Position numbers and translations under genes: made by a program. A stretch of DNA of 48,457 nucleotides, taken from positions 1 through 48,457 of IMG/VR virus record IMGVR_UViG_3300045303_000191, one strand, 5' to 3'. Under the pieces are notes generated by a model. The model was given only the letters and a program-made list of their open reading frames with translations. It did not search any database and had not been told where the DNA came from. Of this stretch, positions 1 to 6,883 are shown piece by piece. Numbering within the stretch: the first letter of the stretch is position 1; the number at the start of each line of letters is the position of its first letter. This stretch comes from a virus.

Positions 1-162
1 CATCGCTGCTAATGCAAGTTCCGAACGGAACCTTTGCCATAACTGGTTACCGATCGCAGATGAGGACCCCACCCGGTTCGCCTGTTCGCGTTCGTCGATT
101 GCACCGGATGAGAACCGGACCCTCGCTGCCTCGCCGCTCATCAACAATGTGGCTGCGGCGTA
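1..162. repeat. Left copy of the 162-bp terminal direct repeat
   Basis: Positions 1-162 recur at 48296-48457 in the same orientation with one difference: G at 36 against C at 48331. This is what an assembler leaves when a circular or circularly permuted genome is opened. It could also be a short real terminal redundancy. The repeat lies inside the adaptor gene, and the mismatch changes one codon on the minus strand (Gln here, Glu in the other copy). Confidence 0.95.
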
Positions 163-846
163 GATGGGTAACACGTATTCGGCTTGCGGGGGCCAAAGGG
201 TGTCGAGGGTGTCGGTGACGCTGGTGAGTTTCGGGAACGGCCCATACCCCCTTAGCCGAACAGTCGCAGCGTTCGCTGGGGGAGACCTGAACTTGATCGC
301 CGGCAAGGTGGTTAATCCACCGACTGCTGCGCCCCGGACGATCTCGAAGCGTTTGGTGTCCCGGAACGTCAGGTCACCTGTTTGCAATACGTCGATGGCG
401 TAGATGAACGGGATCGGATATCCGGTATACCCAGGCATGTCGGGGATCTGGTACGCATACGTCGAAGCCGATGCCGTGATTGACGCGGCGACGGGCTTGT
501 AGATGAGCGGGAAACACGCCTGGATCGCCTCGTTCAACGCGTCCAGGATCTCGACGGCGTAGAAGTTAGGGCGCATCAACACACTCGAGCTCGTCACATG
601 CGAAGCAGCCGTTGACCCGTACAACCCCCGCCGGATCGTCAACGTCGTGCTGTTAACGGGGGAAGCGGTGATGAGCACAACCTCCTGGTCAATCTCCAAC
701 GGCCACCGCTTCGCGTAGATGCTGGTGTCGCTGACGGTCATGCTGGTTTGGCCAACCGTCATCGCGGTGATGGTTGCGTCCCAATCCCGCCAATCCCGGA
801 TGAACCGGCGGGTTTGCTGGATCAGCGTGGAAGCGCTGGTCGCCAT
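1..846 (-). CDS. Probable head-to-tail adaptor protein (SU10-adaptor-like), continues across the map junction
   Basis: The ATG at 846 overlaps the TAA of the upstream gene (TAATG). The frame stays open for 282 codons to position 1 and, on a circular map, continues for 11 more codons to a TGA at 48260, giving about 293 residues. Near residues 21-35 there is a beta-rich segment with VGQTSMTVSD, followed by RRGLYGSTAASH and then a helical DALNEAIQACF motif. That arrangement is typical of the neck adaptor proteins that follow the capsid gene in SU10-like and related phages. The role, bridging portal and tail, is inferred from this motif and from its position between the capsid module and the large tail protein. 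No start or stop is missing once the ends are joined. Confidence 0.6.
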   Translation of the reverse strand, partial: MATSASTLIQQTRRFIRDWRDWDATITAMTVGQTSMTVSDTSIYAKRWPLEIDQEVVLITASPVNSTTLTIRRGLYGSTAASHVTSSSVLMRPNFYAVEILDALNEAIQACFPLIYKPVAASITASASTYAYQIPDMPGYTGYPIPFIYAIDVLQTGDLTFRDTKRFEIVRGAAVGGLTTLPAIKFRSPPANAATVRLRGYGPFPKLTSVTDTLDTLWPPQAEYVLPIYAAATLLMSGEAARVRFSSGAIDEREQANRVGSSSAIGNQLWQRFRSELALAAM

Positions 847-1136
847 TAGCGGTACGACACCACTGCTTCTGAGCCGAACCCGCCGACACAGTAGATCGTC
901 ATGCCACCAGCGATCCGCAGGTCACCGAACTGGTAGCAACCAACCGTTCCGAGCCCAACGTTCATGATGATCCGCGAGTTCGCGGTTGACCCTGCTGGGG
1001 CGTTGCCGTAGATGACGAGCGAGGTTCCTAGTGATGCGTTCGTGACGTTGATGAACCCAAGGATCGGGTCTGACCCCTGGCCACCAACAGAGAACGCGGT
1101 TGATGTGTTCATCCTCACCGAGCTGTAGGTGGGCAT
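846..1136 (-). CDS. Small virion-region protein, possible decoration or head protein
   Basis: This is a 96-residue protein starting MPTYSSVRMN at the ATG that overlaps the previous TGA (TGATG). A GGAG ribosome site lies just upstream, so the longer frame reaching back to 1253 is not needed. The sequence is rich in small and beta-forming residues (VTNASLGTSLVIYGNAPAGS) and has no signal peptide or membrane segment. It sits two genes after the capsid protein and directly before the adaptor. A capsid decoration or head-completion role is a guess from position only; I do not recognise the family. Confidence 0.7.
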   Translation of the reverse strand: MPTYSSVRMNTSTAFSVGGQGSDPILGFINVTNASLGTSLVIYGNAPAGSTANSRIIMNVGLGTVGCYQFGDLRIAGGMTIYCVGGFGSEAVVSYR

Positions 1137-1384
1137 CAGTTCTCCTTCGGTTCGATCAGTTTCCCCGCATGAGGCTTCAACCTCATGTCCGGGGCCGTTC
1201 GTATGACCATGCCGCCACGGTTCTCGAACTCGTCTAGATGGTCCTGCCTCCACAACTCCAGGTCAGGATCCTTCGGGACAAGCTTCGAAAAGTCGGCGGC
1301 GGAGCGTTTGTTTTCTCGAACACGGCATTTCTGGAAGTTGAAGTGCCGCTCACCACATTGCGGGCAGGGTCTAGCTTCCGCCAT
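1136..1384 (-). CDS. Small zinc-ribbon protein
   Basis: This 82-residue protein starts with an ATG at 1384, overlapping the end of the upstream gene by 14 bp. It opens with CPQCGERHFNFQKC, a C-x2-C...H...C arrangement suggesting one bound metal, followed by a charged tail. It lies in the capsid module, in the same operon as the capsid gene. Such ribbons can bind nucleic acid or stabilise small adaptor proteins; nothing here decides which. Confidence 0.7.
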   Translation of the reverse strand: MAEARPCPQCGERHFNFQKCRVRENKRSAADFSKLVPKDPDLELWRQDHLDEFENRGGMVIRTAPDMRLKPHAGKLIEPKEN

Positions 1385-1679
1385 TGCCTAGCCCGTCGTC
1401 TTCGATGTCTGTCCCACGCAGGCCAGCAGCCATCTGCTCAAACAACGCTTCACCAATGATCCCTGCGGCGCTGTCCCGCGAGGGGCGAGGCCCCATCGCT
1501 CCGGCACGCGCCCAGGAATCTTCGCGGTTGGCTGACTGCACAGCAGGAGCGAACGCAGCGTTCAACTCTGCTTTGCGCTGCTCCTCTCTCAGCCTGAGCT
1601 CTGTCTCGGCCTCGAGTTTTGCGCGTATCTCCTTCTCGATCTCGGCCCTCAACTGGGCCTCGTCGATGCCTTCGGGCAT
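1371..1679 (-). CDS. Coiled-coil protein downstream of the capsid gene
   Basis: This protein has 102 residues. Residues 8-42 are strongly charged and heptad-like (QLRAEIEKEIRAKLEAE), predicting a coiled coil, and the second half is Gly/Ala rich. The ATG at 1679 has a strong AGGAGG site 6 nt upstream. A 10-bp hairpin separates it from the capsid gene. Function is unknown; a head-associated or assembly role is inferred from position. Confidence 0.75.
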   Translation of the reverse strand: MPEGIDEAQLRAEIEKEIRAKLEAETELRLREEQRKAELNAAFAPAVQSANREDSWARAGAMGPRPSRDSAAGIIGEALFEQMAAGLRGTDIEDDGLGNGGS

Positions 1680-1699
1680 TACATCCTCCTAGGAAGGGT

Positions 1700-1726
1700 T
1701 GTGGGGGCGCCTAGAACGCCCCCACA
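1700..1726 (-). terminator. Strong hairpin after the capsid gene
   Basis: A perfect 10-bp inverted repeat (arms 1700-1709 and 1717-1726, TGTGGGGGCG and its complement) with a 7-nt loop lies 4 nt beyond the capsid stop codon. No T run follows on the minus strand. It may be a partial terminator or an mRNA-stabilising stem that raises capsid output over downstream genes. Confidence 0.7.
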
Positions 1727-1730
1727 CGCT

Positions 1731-2888
1731 TTACAGCTTGCTCGAGTAGTAGCCGGTCGCTTCCGGGTTGCGGACTTCCATCGTCCACTCACCCAGACAT
1801 CTCCGCTTCCTTGCGTCGGCGAAGTCGACCGCTGCGATCACGAACATGCCTCTGCCCTGCAACGGAACCATGCGGATCTTGTCGCGCATGAACAGGAACG
1901 CGTCACCCGTGTTAACCCTTGGGTCAACCACGACGTTGACGACGTTCCCTTGGTTCAGTTGGACCTGCTGGACGGTGTAACCAACACCCTTGTCCGACTC
2001 CGCCAACCTCCGGTTGGTTGAGTCATACCCCGTCACGGAGCCGACGAGGTCGGTGCCGATCAGCAGTGTGTCAGGGAACACACCCAGATCCACGATGCTC
2101 TTGTTCTGGGTGTTCAGGTAGGAGTACGAGAACGAACCGGACGCGGTGTCGCGGAACCCGGCCTGGCCGTTCCAGTACCTCAGCCCACCCATATACCGGT
2201 ACTGAGACGCGGTACCAGGACCCACACGCTCCGAGTAGAGCGCAGCGCGTGAGAGCCCGATCTTCATCTCGATCGCCCGGTTGGCGAGCTGATGTGCAAC
2301 CTCATCCGACATCGCTGTCGTCGCCTTCTGCCGCGCCAACTCAGAACCCGTGATCTTCAGGTCATAGCGACCCGCCAGAATATGGGTGTAGTTAGAGCGA
2401 ACAGTCGGTGTCAGGGATTTGTCCGAACCGATGTCGGAGCCTTCCTGCTCACCCGGGATAACAGCGAACGACGGCGTAAACGACGCCGAGTTAGATGTAG
2501 CACCCGACGCGATCCACGCTGTCGTCAATGCGTCTGTTGAGATTGCTGTGATCTGTAGAACAAGACCGACCGTGCCCGTCGTGTCTGCTGCGTTCCTTGC
2601 GACGAGAAGGTCGCCGACATGGGTTCTTAGGCCCTGGCCGGCTGTCACGTTCACAGTAGTGGTCGCCGAGTTATACACCGACGTACCGGTCACCGTGTCC
2701 GCGTTCAAGAGGTCTTCGTTCCACCAGTGCTGAATGTCGATAGCGGGGCTACCGAAATCCACGTTCAGGTTCCCCAACAGATGGAGGTCGTAGTACAGAG
2801 CGTCCGCCAGTACAGGCGAGATGTCTCTGATCTGCGCTCCGTCTGTGAGGTTAAAGGTGGCAAAGCCACCTGCTGCTTGCAGTGCCAT
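1731..2888 (-). CDS. Major capsid protein (SU10/DUF5309-like)
   Basis: This 385-residue protein has no signal or membrane segment and the even, beta-rich composition of HK97-fold capsid proteins. Segments such as SNYTHILAGRYDLKITGSE, AHQLANRAIEMKIGLSRAAL and the C-terminal RNPEATGYYSSKL recall the SU10-type capsid family. The start is the ATG at 2888, preceded by AGGAGGTGA at ideal spacing, the strongest Shine-Dalgarno in the window and a sign of high expression. Hairpins lie on both sides of the gene. An acidic scaffold-like gene lies two genes upstream. The call rests on sequence feel, size, position and RBS strength together. Confidence 0.8.
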   Translation of the reverse strand: MALQAAGGFATFNLTDGAQIRDISPVLADALYYDLHLLGNLNVDFGSPAIDIQHWWNEDLLNADTVTGTSVYNSATTTVNVTAGQGLRTHVGDLLVARNAADTTGTVGLVLQITAISTDALTTAWIASGATSNSASFTPSFAVIPGEQEGSDIGSDKSLTPTVRSNYTHILAGRYDLKITGSELARQKATTAMSDEVAHQLANRAIEMKIGLSRAALYSERVGPGTASQYRYMGGLRYWNGQAGFRDTASGSFSYSYLNTQNKSIVDLGVFPDTLLIGTDLVGSVTGYDSTNRRLAESDKGVGYTVQQVQLNQGNVVNVVVDPRVNTGDAFLFMRDKIRMVPLQGRGMFVIAAVDFADARKRRCLGEWTMEVRNPEATGYYSSKL

Positions 2889-3064
2889 AGGTCATCACCT
2901 CCTGTCTGGCTGGATTTGCACACCCCTCACTGGGGTGAAAGCCCCTCACCTGAACATGGGCGAACCAGTGGACAAACGCCTTTGCGCGTCCTCGGTGTTC
3001 GCTTTCCTGAAAAGGTTGTTAGGGCGAGAACCCCGTGGCAGTTCGACCCGCCAACGGGGTTAGG
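2889..3064 (-). promoter_or_regulatory. Structured leader upstream of the capsid gene
   Basis: This gap of 176 bp contains no convincing gene on either strand. It holds two inverted repeats: arms 3029-3036 and 3054-3061 (AACCCCGT/ACGGGGTT, 17-nt loop), and arms 2921-2926 and 2932-2937 (CACCCC/GGGGTG, 5-nt loop). The first is placed to end transcripts of the upstream gene. The second lies about 20 nt before the capsid RBS. I could not pick a confident -10/-35 pair. Confidence 0.45.
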
Positions 3065-3289
3065 TCAGTCGAACAACTTGCCGAGAAACCACTGAGACAC
3101 AGGCGACGGAAGCTTCACCATGTGGTCGGGTCCCGGGTCGATGCTCAGATCACTGTTGCCGTGGAACTCCTGCCCAGGCCCCGGCAACCCATGCTTGTTC
3201 TCGGTCGGGCCTGCCTGTAGCTGTGTTGCTGTACCAGAGGGTGCCATAGTGTCGTCTGGCCCCTCCGGTCCCTCGAACATGTCTGCCAT
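3065..3289 (-). CDS. Hypothetical protein between scaffold and capsid genes
   Basis: This 74-residue protein starts MADMFEGPEG with a GGAGG-like site just upstream. It is acidic and Gly/Pro rich in the first half and ends in SQWFLGKLFD, an amphipathic tail. No known motif is visible. Its place between the scaffold-like gene and the capsid gene fits a head assembly accessory, which is inference only. Confidence 0.65.
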   Translation of the reverse strand: MADMFEGPEGPDDTMAPSGTATQLQAGPTENKHGLPGPGQEFHGNSDLSIDPGPDHMVKLPSPVSQWFLGKLFD

Positions 3290-3297
3290 AGCGCCTC

Positions 3298-3990
3298 CTA
3301 AATGCCTTTGTTGAACCGCTCATCGAACTGGAACCGGGCCTTCACCATGTCCTTCACAGACCCGTGCCTGCGCCTGTCCAGAGCCTGCTGCGACTGGGTG
3401 ACACCCTCAGCCTGCTCCACCATCGGCTGCGGAGGCCCTGAAGCCGGAAGGCCCCAGTCGTTCTCCTCTTGCGCCCGCTCCTGAGCCAACGATGCGGCCT
3501 GCTCCTGGGTTTCCGTCTGCTTCAACTGACCCAAGAGAGGCTTGAGTTTCTTCGCGTACCTCTGGTGCTGCGCCTCTGCTTCACGCAGAAACGCTCGGCG
3601 GCTGGTGGCGTTGATCTCTTCCACGTCAGCGAGCGGGAACCGTCGTGTGGCTTCTTGGCGCCAGTTCTTCACGCCCTGCTTCACCCGTTGTTCCTCGCTC
3701 CACGTCAGCTTCTTCTCCAGCTTCCGCAGTTTCGCCTGGAGCTTCTCGGGGTCCTCGTACTGGTACTCGTCCTCCGGGTCAGGCGCGACCGGCTCTTCCT
3801 CGTCTTCCTCCTCCTCCGCCGGTGCCTCCAACAGATCCTCGATACCGGTTGTGTCTGCTTCCAGGATGGACAGATCCGGTGTCTCATCCTCCGGTGCAGC
3901 CTGCTCACCCTCATCGGGTGCTTCGACGAGCCGGGCGGCTTCGCCCATGAGCTCGGCGGCAGCCTGCGCTGCGGGCGTCATTGAAGACAT
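3298..3990 (-). CDS. Probable capsid scaffolding protein
   Basis: The chosen start MSSMTPAAQAA at 3990 follows an AGGGGG site; the frame is open further back to 4047 but lacks a better RBS. The protein has 230 residues. Residues about 20-75 are very acidic (EEEEDEEEP). Residues about 80-175 are long charged helix with heptads (KLQAKLRKLEKKLTWSEEQ), and the C-terminus is basic (RFQFDERFNKG). Acidic, coiled-coil, basic-tailed proteins just before the major capsid gene are characteristic of scaffolds. The role is inferred from this architecture and position. Confidence 0.65.
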   Translation of the reverse strand: MSSMTPAAQAAAELMGEAARLVEAPDEGEQAAPEDETPDLSILEADTTGIEDLLEAPAEEEEDEEEPVAPDPEDEYQYEDPEKLQAKLRKLEKKLTWSEEQRVKQGVKNWRQEATRRFPLADVEEINATSRRAFLREAEAQHQRYAKKLKPLLGQLKQTETQEQAASLAQERAQEENDWGLPASGPPQPMVEQAEGVTQSQQALDRRRHGSVKDMVKARFQFDERFNKGI

Positions 3991-4021
3991 ACCCCCTGCC
4001 TTTCTGTGATAGTGATGACCC

Positions 4022-4111
4022 GTGGACACATATGCCACGGTCGTCATCGTGGTCGTGCTGATCTACTGGATCGTCGGGTTCCTCTACCTGCTACTCAGCG
4101 GACCAGACTAA
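4022..4111 (+). CDS. Possible 29-residue membrane peptide on the opposite strand
   Basis: In the gap between two minus-strand genes, the plus strand reads GTG-initiated VDTYATVVIVVVLIY followed by WIVGFLYLLL and a short polar end, stop TAA at 4109-4111. It is almost all one transmembrane helix and its stop overlaps the TAG of the convergent gene. No clear RBS precedes it (GTGATAGTGATGACCC), and no plus-strand promoter is evident. It may be chance coding of a valine-rich frame, but the minus strand has no competing gene here. Confidence 0.3.
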   Translation: MDTYATVVIVVVLIYWIVGFLYLLLSGPD

Positions 4112-5754
4112 GCAGGCAGATCAGGCGCCTTCGGTGCCAGAGCTTGGCTGGCGGTGTTCGGTGTCGCGGTTTGCCCACCGAAGATGGCTGCCATCCGTTG
4201 CTTCGCCTTATCCAACGCTGTTTGGAGCCGTTCCCCCATCTCTGAGGGCAACCCCGCTTGCTGACGGCCCAGAGACTGGGCGAGTTGGCCTCGCTCGTCG
4301 GGGTTGCTGGCGTTCGGGTATCCCTGCGCACCGCTAGGCGGTGTGTCTCCGAACGCCCCCAGGGCGTACATCCAGTCCTCGCCCTGGGCAGCCACCAACG
4401 CCGTCGACTCATATGTGCGGCCAAGATATTCGGGTGTCCATCCCTGGGTCATGGCTGATTCGACCTCGGGGATGGTGATGGCCCGGTTGAAATACTGCAT
4501 CGTGTACGTGTTCGCCTGCGATACGTAGCTGCGGTACCCGGCCTCGTCGCCGAACAGTCCTGTCCTGATCCCCTCGAAATAGCCGGGAAACGTGGTGGAG
4601 AACCATGGGGTGGTGTGGATGTACTGGCGGGCCAACTGCACAGCAAGGTCGGGTTGGTCTGGGTTCTGCTTGAAGATCGAGTTGACTTTGTCGACTACAT
4701 CGGGGGGTAGTCCCATACCGCCGAAGTACGCCCCGGCGAAATCCGTGGCTGGTGTGCCAGACGGAGTGGTGGAGGGTGTCCCGCCGGCGTTGGCCCCGCT
4801 GGTGGGGGCCGCTGCGCCGTAGGCGTTCGCGAGCGCCTGCCCACCCGGCGTCACGTTGTAGGTCGAGGAGGTACCAGGAATGTATGTGCCGGGCTTAGGT
4901 GCCCCGCCTGTGACCTGCCCACCGCTACCAGGACTACCAGGAGCCCCAGGAACCCCGGTGTAGATACCAAAGCTCGCGAAATTACCACCGCTGGGAGCTG
5001 CCTGGTTTGGTCCGACAACAGCGGTGATCTTGGATGGGTCAACACCGTTCGCGGCAACCCGAGCGACAGTCGCGTTCGGGTCAATGGGGGTCATGTCGCC
5101 CGCGTAGGACTGGACCCACACATCCGCCCCAAGGTCGGTGTATGCCTTGTAGTTGTAGTCGTCCTGGTTCGGCGGCATCGTCACCGACACCGACGTGTTC
5201 CCGACAATGGGTTTGATCAGATCAGAGACCTGCTGCGAGAAGTTCCAGCCCGCGCTTCCCTCGTAGCCTTTGCCGGCGTCCTCCACGTCCAGTACGAGCT
5301 TGTTGGGGGCGAACTGCTGCGCTGACGCGACCCTGGCTGCGTAGTCCGCAGGGGTGATTCCGGGTGGGGCGTTGACCTGGATCGCGATTGGGATCCCCCA
5401 CGACTTCGCCCCGTCATACAAAATCTGGAAGTTCGGGTCGTCCTGCACGATCACGATCCCCGTCCCGGACTGCTTCATCCCCGCGAAATCCGGGTATGTG
5501 GAAGGGAGGTTGACCGCGAACACCCAGGAAGGTGTTGCCGCCGCGCTCGAGGGCGCCGGTGCAGCCGCAGGAGGGTTCGCAGCTTGGTAGGTCGCGGTAG
5601 CCTCAGCAGCCTTCGTGTCGGAGTACCCGCCCACCGCTGGGGGCGAGTAGGGTTTGTTGTGGGCGGCGTTGTATTCGGTGATGACCTGGTTCTGATCCTC
5701 CACCGACATCTGAGACCACAACCGGCTATCAATGCCCCACTGGTTAAGCGCCAC
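4108..5754 (-). CDS. Virion protein with GH25/TIM-barrel muramidase-like domain
   Basis: This 548-residue protein starts at GTG 5754 and overlaps the transglycosylase gene by 11 bp. Residues about 75-270 look like a TIM-barrel lysozyme: strand GIVIVQDDP, strand PIAIQVNAPPG, then LVLDVEDAGKG with D156 and E158 in the DxE position used by GH25 muramidases, then SVSVTMPPNQDDY and ADVWVQSYAGDM. Gly/Ser/Thr/Pro-rich linkers flank it, and a helical second half (340-500) has no recognised fold. Together with the two genes upstream it forms a block of cell-wall-acting virion proteins, probably opening peptidoglycan during DNA entry. Catalytic competence is inferred, not shown. Confidence 0.6.
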   Translation of the reverse strand: MALNQWGIDSRLWSQMSVEDQNQVITEYNAAHNKPYSPPAVGGYSDTKAAEATATYQAANPPAAAPAPSSAAATPSWVFAVNLPSTYPDFAGMKQSGTGIVIVQDDPNFQILYDGAKSWGIPIAIQVNAPPGITPADYAARVASAQQFAPNKLVLDVEDAGKGYEGSAGWNFSQQVSDLIKPIVGNTSVSVTMPPNQDDYNYKAYTDLGADVWVQSYAGDMTPIDPNATVARVAANGVDPSKITAVVGPNQAAPSGGNFASFGIYTGVPGAPGSPGSGGQVTGGAPKPGTYIPGTSSTYNVTPGGQALANAYGAAAPTSGANAGGTPSTTPSGTPATDFAGAYFGGMGLPPDVVDKVNSIFKQNPDQPDLAVQLARQYIHTTPWFSTTFPGYFEGIRTGLFGDEAGYRSYVSQANTYTMQYFNRAITIPEVESAMTQGWTPEYLGRTYESTALVAAQGEDWMYALGAFGDTPPSGAQGYPNASNPDERGQLAQSLGRQQAGLPSEMGERLQTALDKAKQRMAAIFGGQTATPNTASQALAPKAPDLPA

Positions 5755-6883
5755 TAGGAGCCCCTGTCCCTAACACCGTCTGCGCCCCACCCAAACCGGG
5801 CTCAAACCCCAACGCGTTCCCGAGCCCCATCGCCATCTTCTGGAACTCACCGGAGTTCTGCCACTCCGGTTGCGCCCGCAAATACTCTTTCCATTGGTCG
5901 CCGTTCCAGCCTTTCCGGATCGCCATGTCGATCTTCGCTGACGCTTGCGGATCGGGGGCACCGTAGATCGAGCTGTACTGCGACGAATACTGCGCCGCCA
6001 GTCCCTTGTACTCCTGGCTGGTGTTGTAGTCCGGGCGGTCCCTCAGCCGCTGCACGAAGCTGGCGCCGAGGTTGTGAACGATCGCATACCGAACAGCGTT
6101 CTTGTCCGGAACCGAGTCGTTGCCGAACACACCTTTCCAGATCTCCTCATAGGAGGGGTAGTTCGTTTGCCACACCGGGCTCTTGTAGAAGCTCGGGTTC
6201 TTCTTCGGGTCGCTGAGAGCGTTCGTGAGCGCGTATGTGGATGTCGGGTGTTTCATGTAGTTCTGGACCTGTTTGTTCGTCGCCGGCTTTCCGGTATACG
6301 CAAGGTAGATTGGGTCGAGAACCTGCCGCGCCTGAGCTGCTGCTAGTTGTGGCTGCCTGGCGTTTGCTGCCTGTTGCGCTGCCGACCGGTTCGCCACATC
6401 GCCCGGGCTTTGCGCCGTAACCGTCGACACATAACCCCTACCGATGTCGTTGAAGACAGGACCGTTGTAACCGGGGTTGTAGTAGTTCTTGTACGCCTTC
6501 TCATAGGTGCCGTACTTGTTCAGCCCCTGCTTCAGATACTGGGCACCCCAGTTGATCGCGAACGTCGGGTTCGACATCTGCGCTTTGCTGATACCCGGGT
6601 GGGCTGACGGGTTGATCTGCGCGATCCCGTACCCATGCCCGCCGGGGGCCATGATCGTCTCGACAGGGACACCGCGTCTTTTGGCTTCCCCGAACGATTC
6701 TTTCCACAACAAACTCGCGTAGTAGACGGGGTCGACGCCGTTTTGGATGGCGGCTTTGTAGATCAGTTGGGAGTAGCCGCGCATGTTCGGGTGCGCGTTG
6801 ATGTACGCCTTATACGCAGCCTGTGTCCCCGACTGCTTCTTGTTCTTCGGAGGTGGGAGAACGATCGGGGGAGGGTTAGCCAT
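5744..6883 (-). CDS. Virion lytic transglycosylase (SLT-like)
   Basis: This 379-residue protein has an N-terminal lysozyme-like domain at residues about 35-150. LLWKES carries the expected catalytic glutamate at 62, GHGYGIAQINP (83-92) matches the GxxQ motif, and NWGAQYLKQ and YNPGYNG follow as in soluble lytic transglycosylases. The rest is helical and rich in Gln, Ala and Pro. Its ATG overlaps the stop of the 1519-residue gene (TGATG). The known role of this family is non-hydrolytic cleavage of the glycan strand. In a virion operon this fits local wall opening during infection. Confidence 0.85.
   Translation of the reverse strand: MANPPPIVLPPPKNKKQSGTQAAYKAYINAHPNMRGYSQLIYKAAIQNGVDPVYYASLLWKESFGEAKRRGVPVETIMAPGGHGYGIAQINPSAHPGISKAQMSNPTFAINWGAQYLKQGLNKYGTYEKAYKNYYNPGYNGPVFNDIGRGYVSTVTAQSPGDVANRSAAQQAANARQPQLAAAQARQVLDPIYLAYTGKPATNKQVQNYMKHPTSTYALTNALSDPKKNPSFYKSPVWQTNYPSYEEIWKGVFGNDSVPDKNAVRYAIVHNLGASFVQRLRDRPDYNTSQEYKGLAAQYSSQYSSIYGAPDPQASAKIDMAIRKGWNGDQWKEYLRAQPEWQNSGEFQKMAMGLGNALGFEPGLGGAQTVLGTGAPSGA

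Noticed and set aside
3469-4009. Two overlapping plus-strand frames opposite the scaffold gene
   Set aside because: They are Ser/Arg/Leu repeats produced by reading the GAG/GAA-rich acidic scaffold DNA on the other strand.
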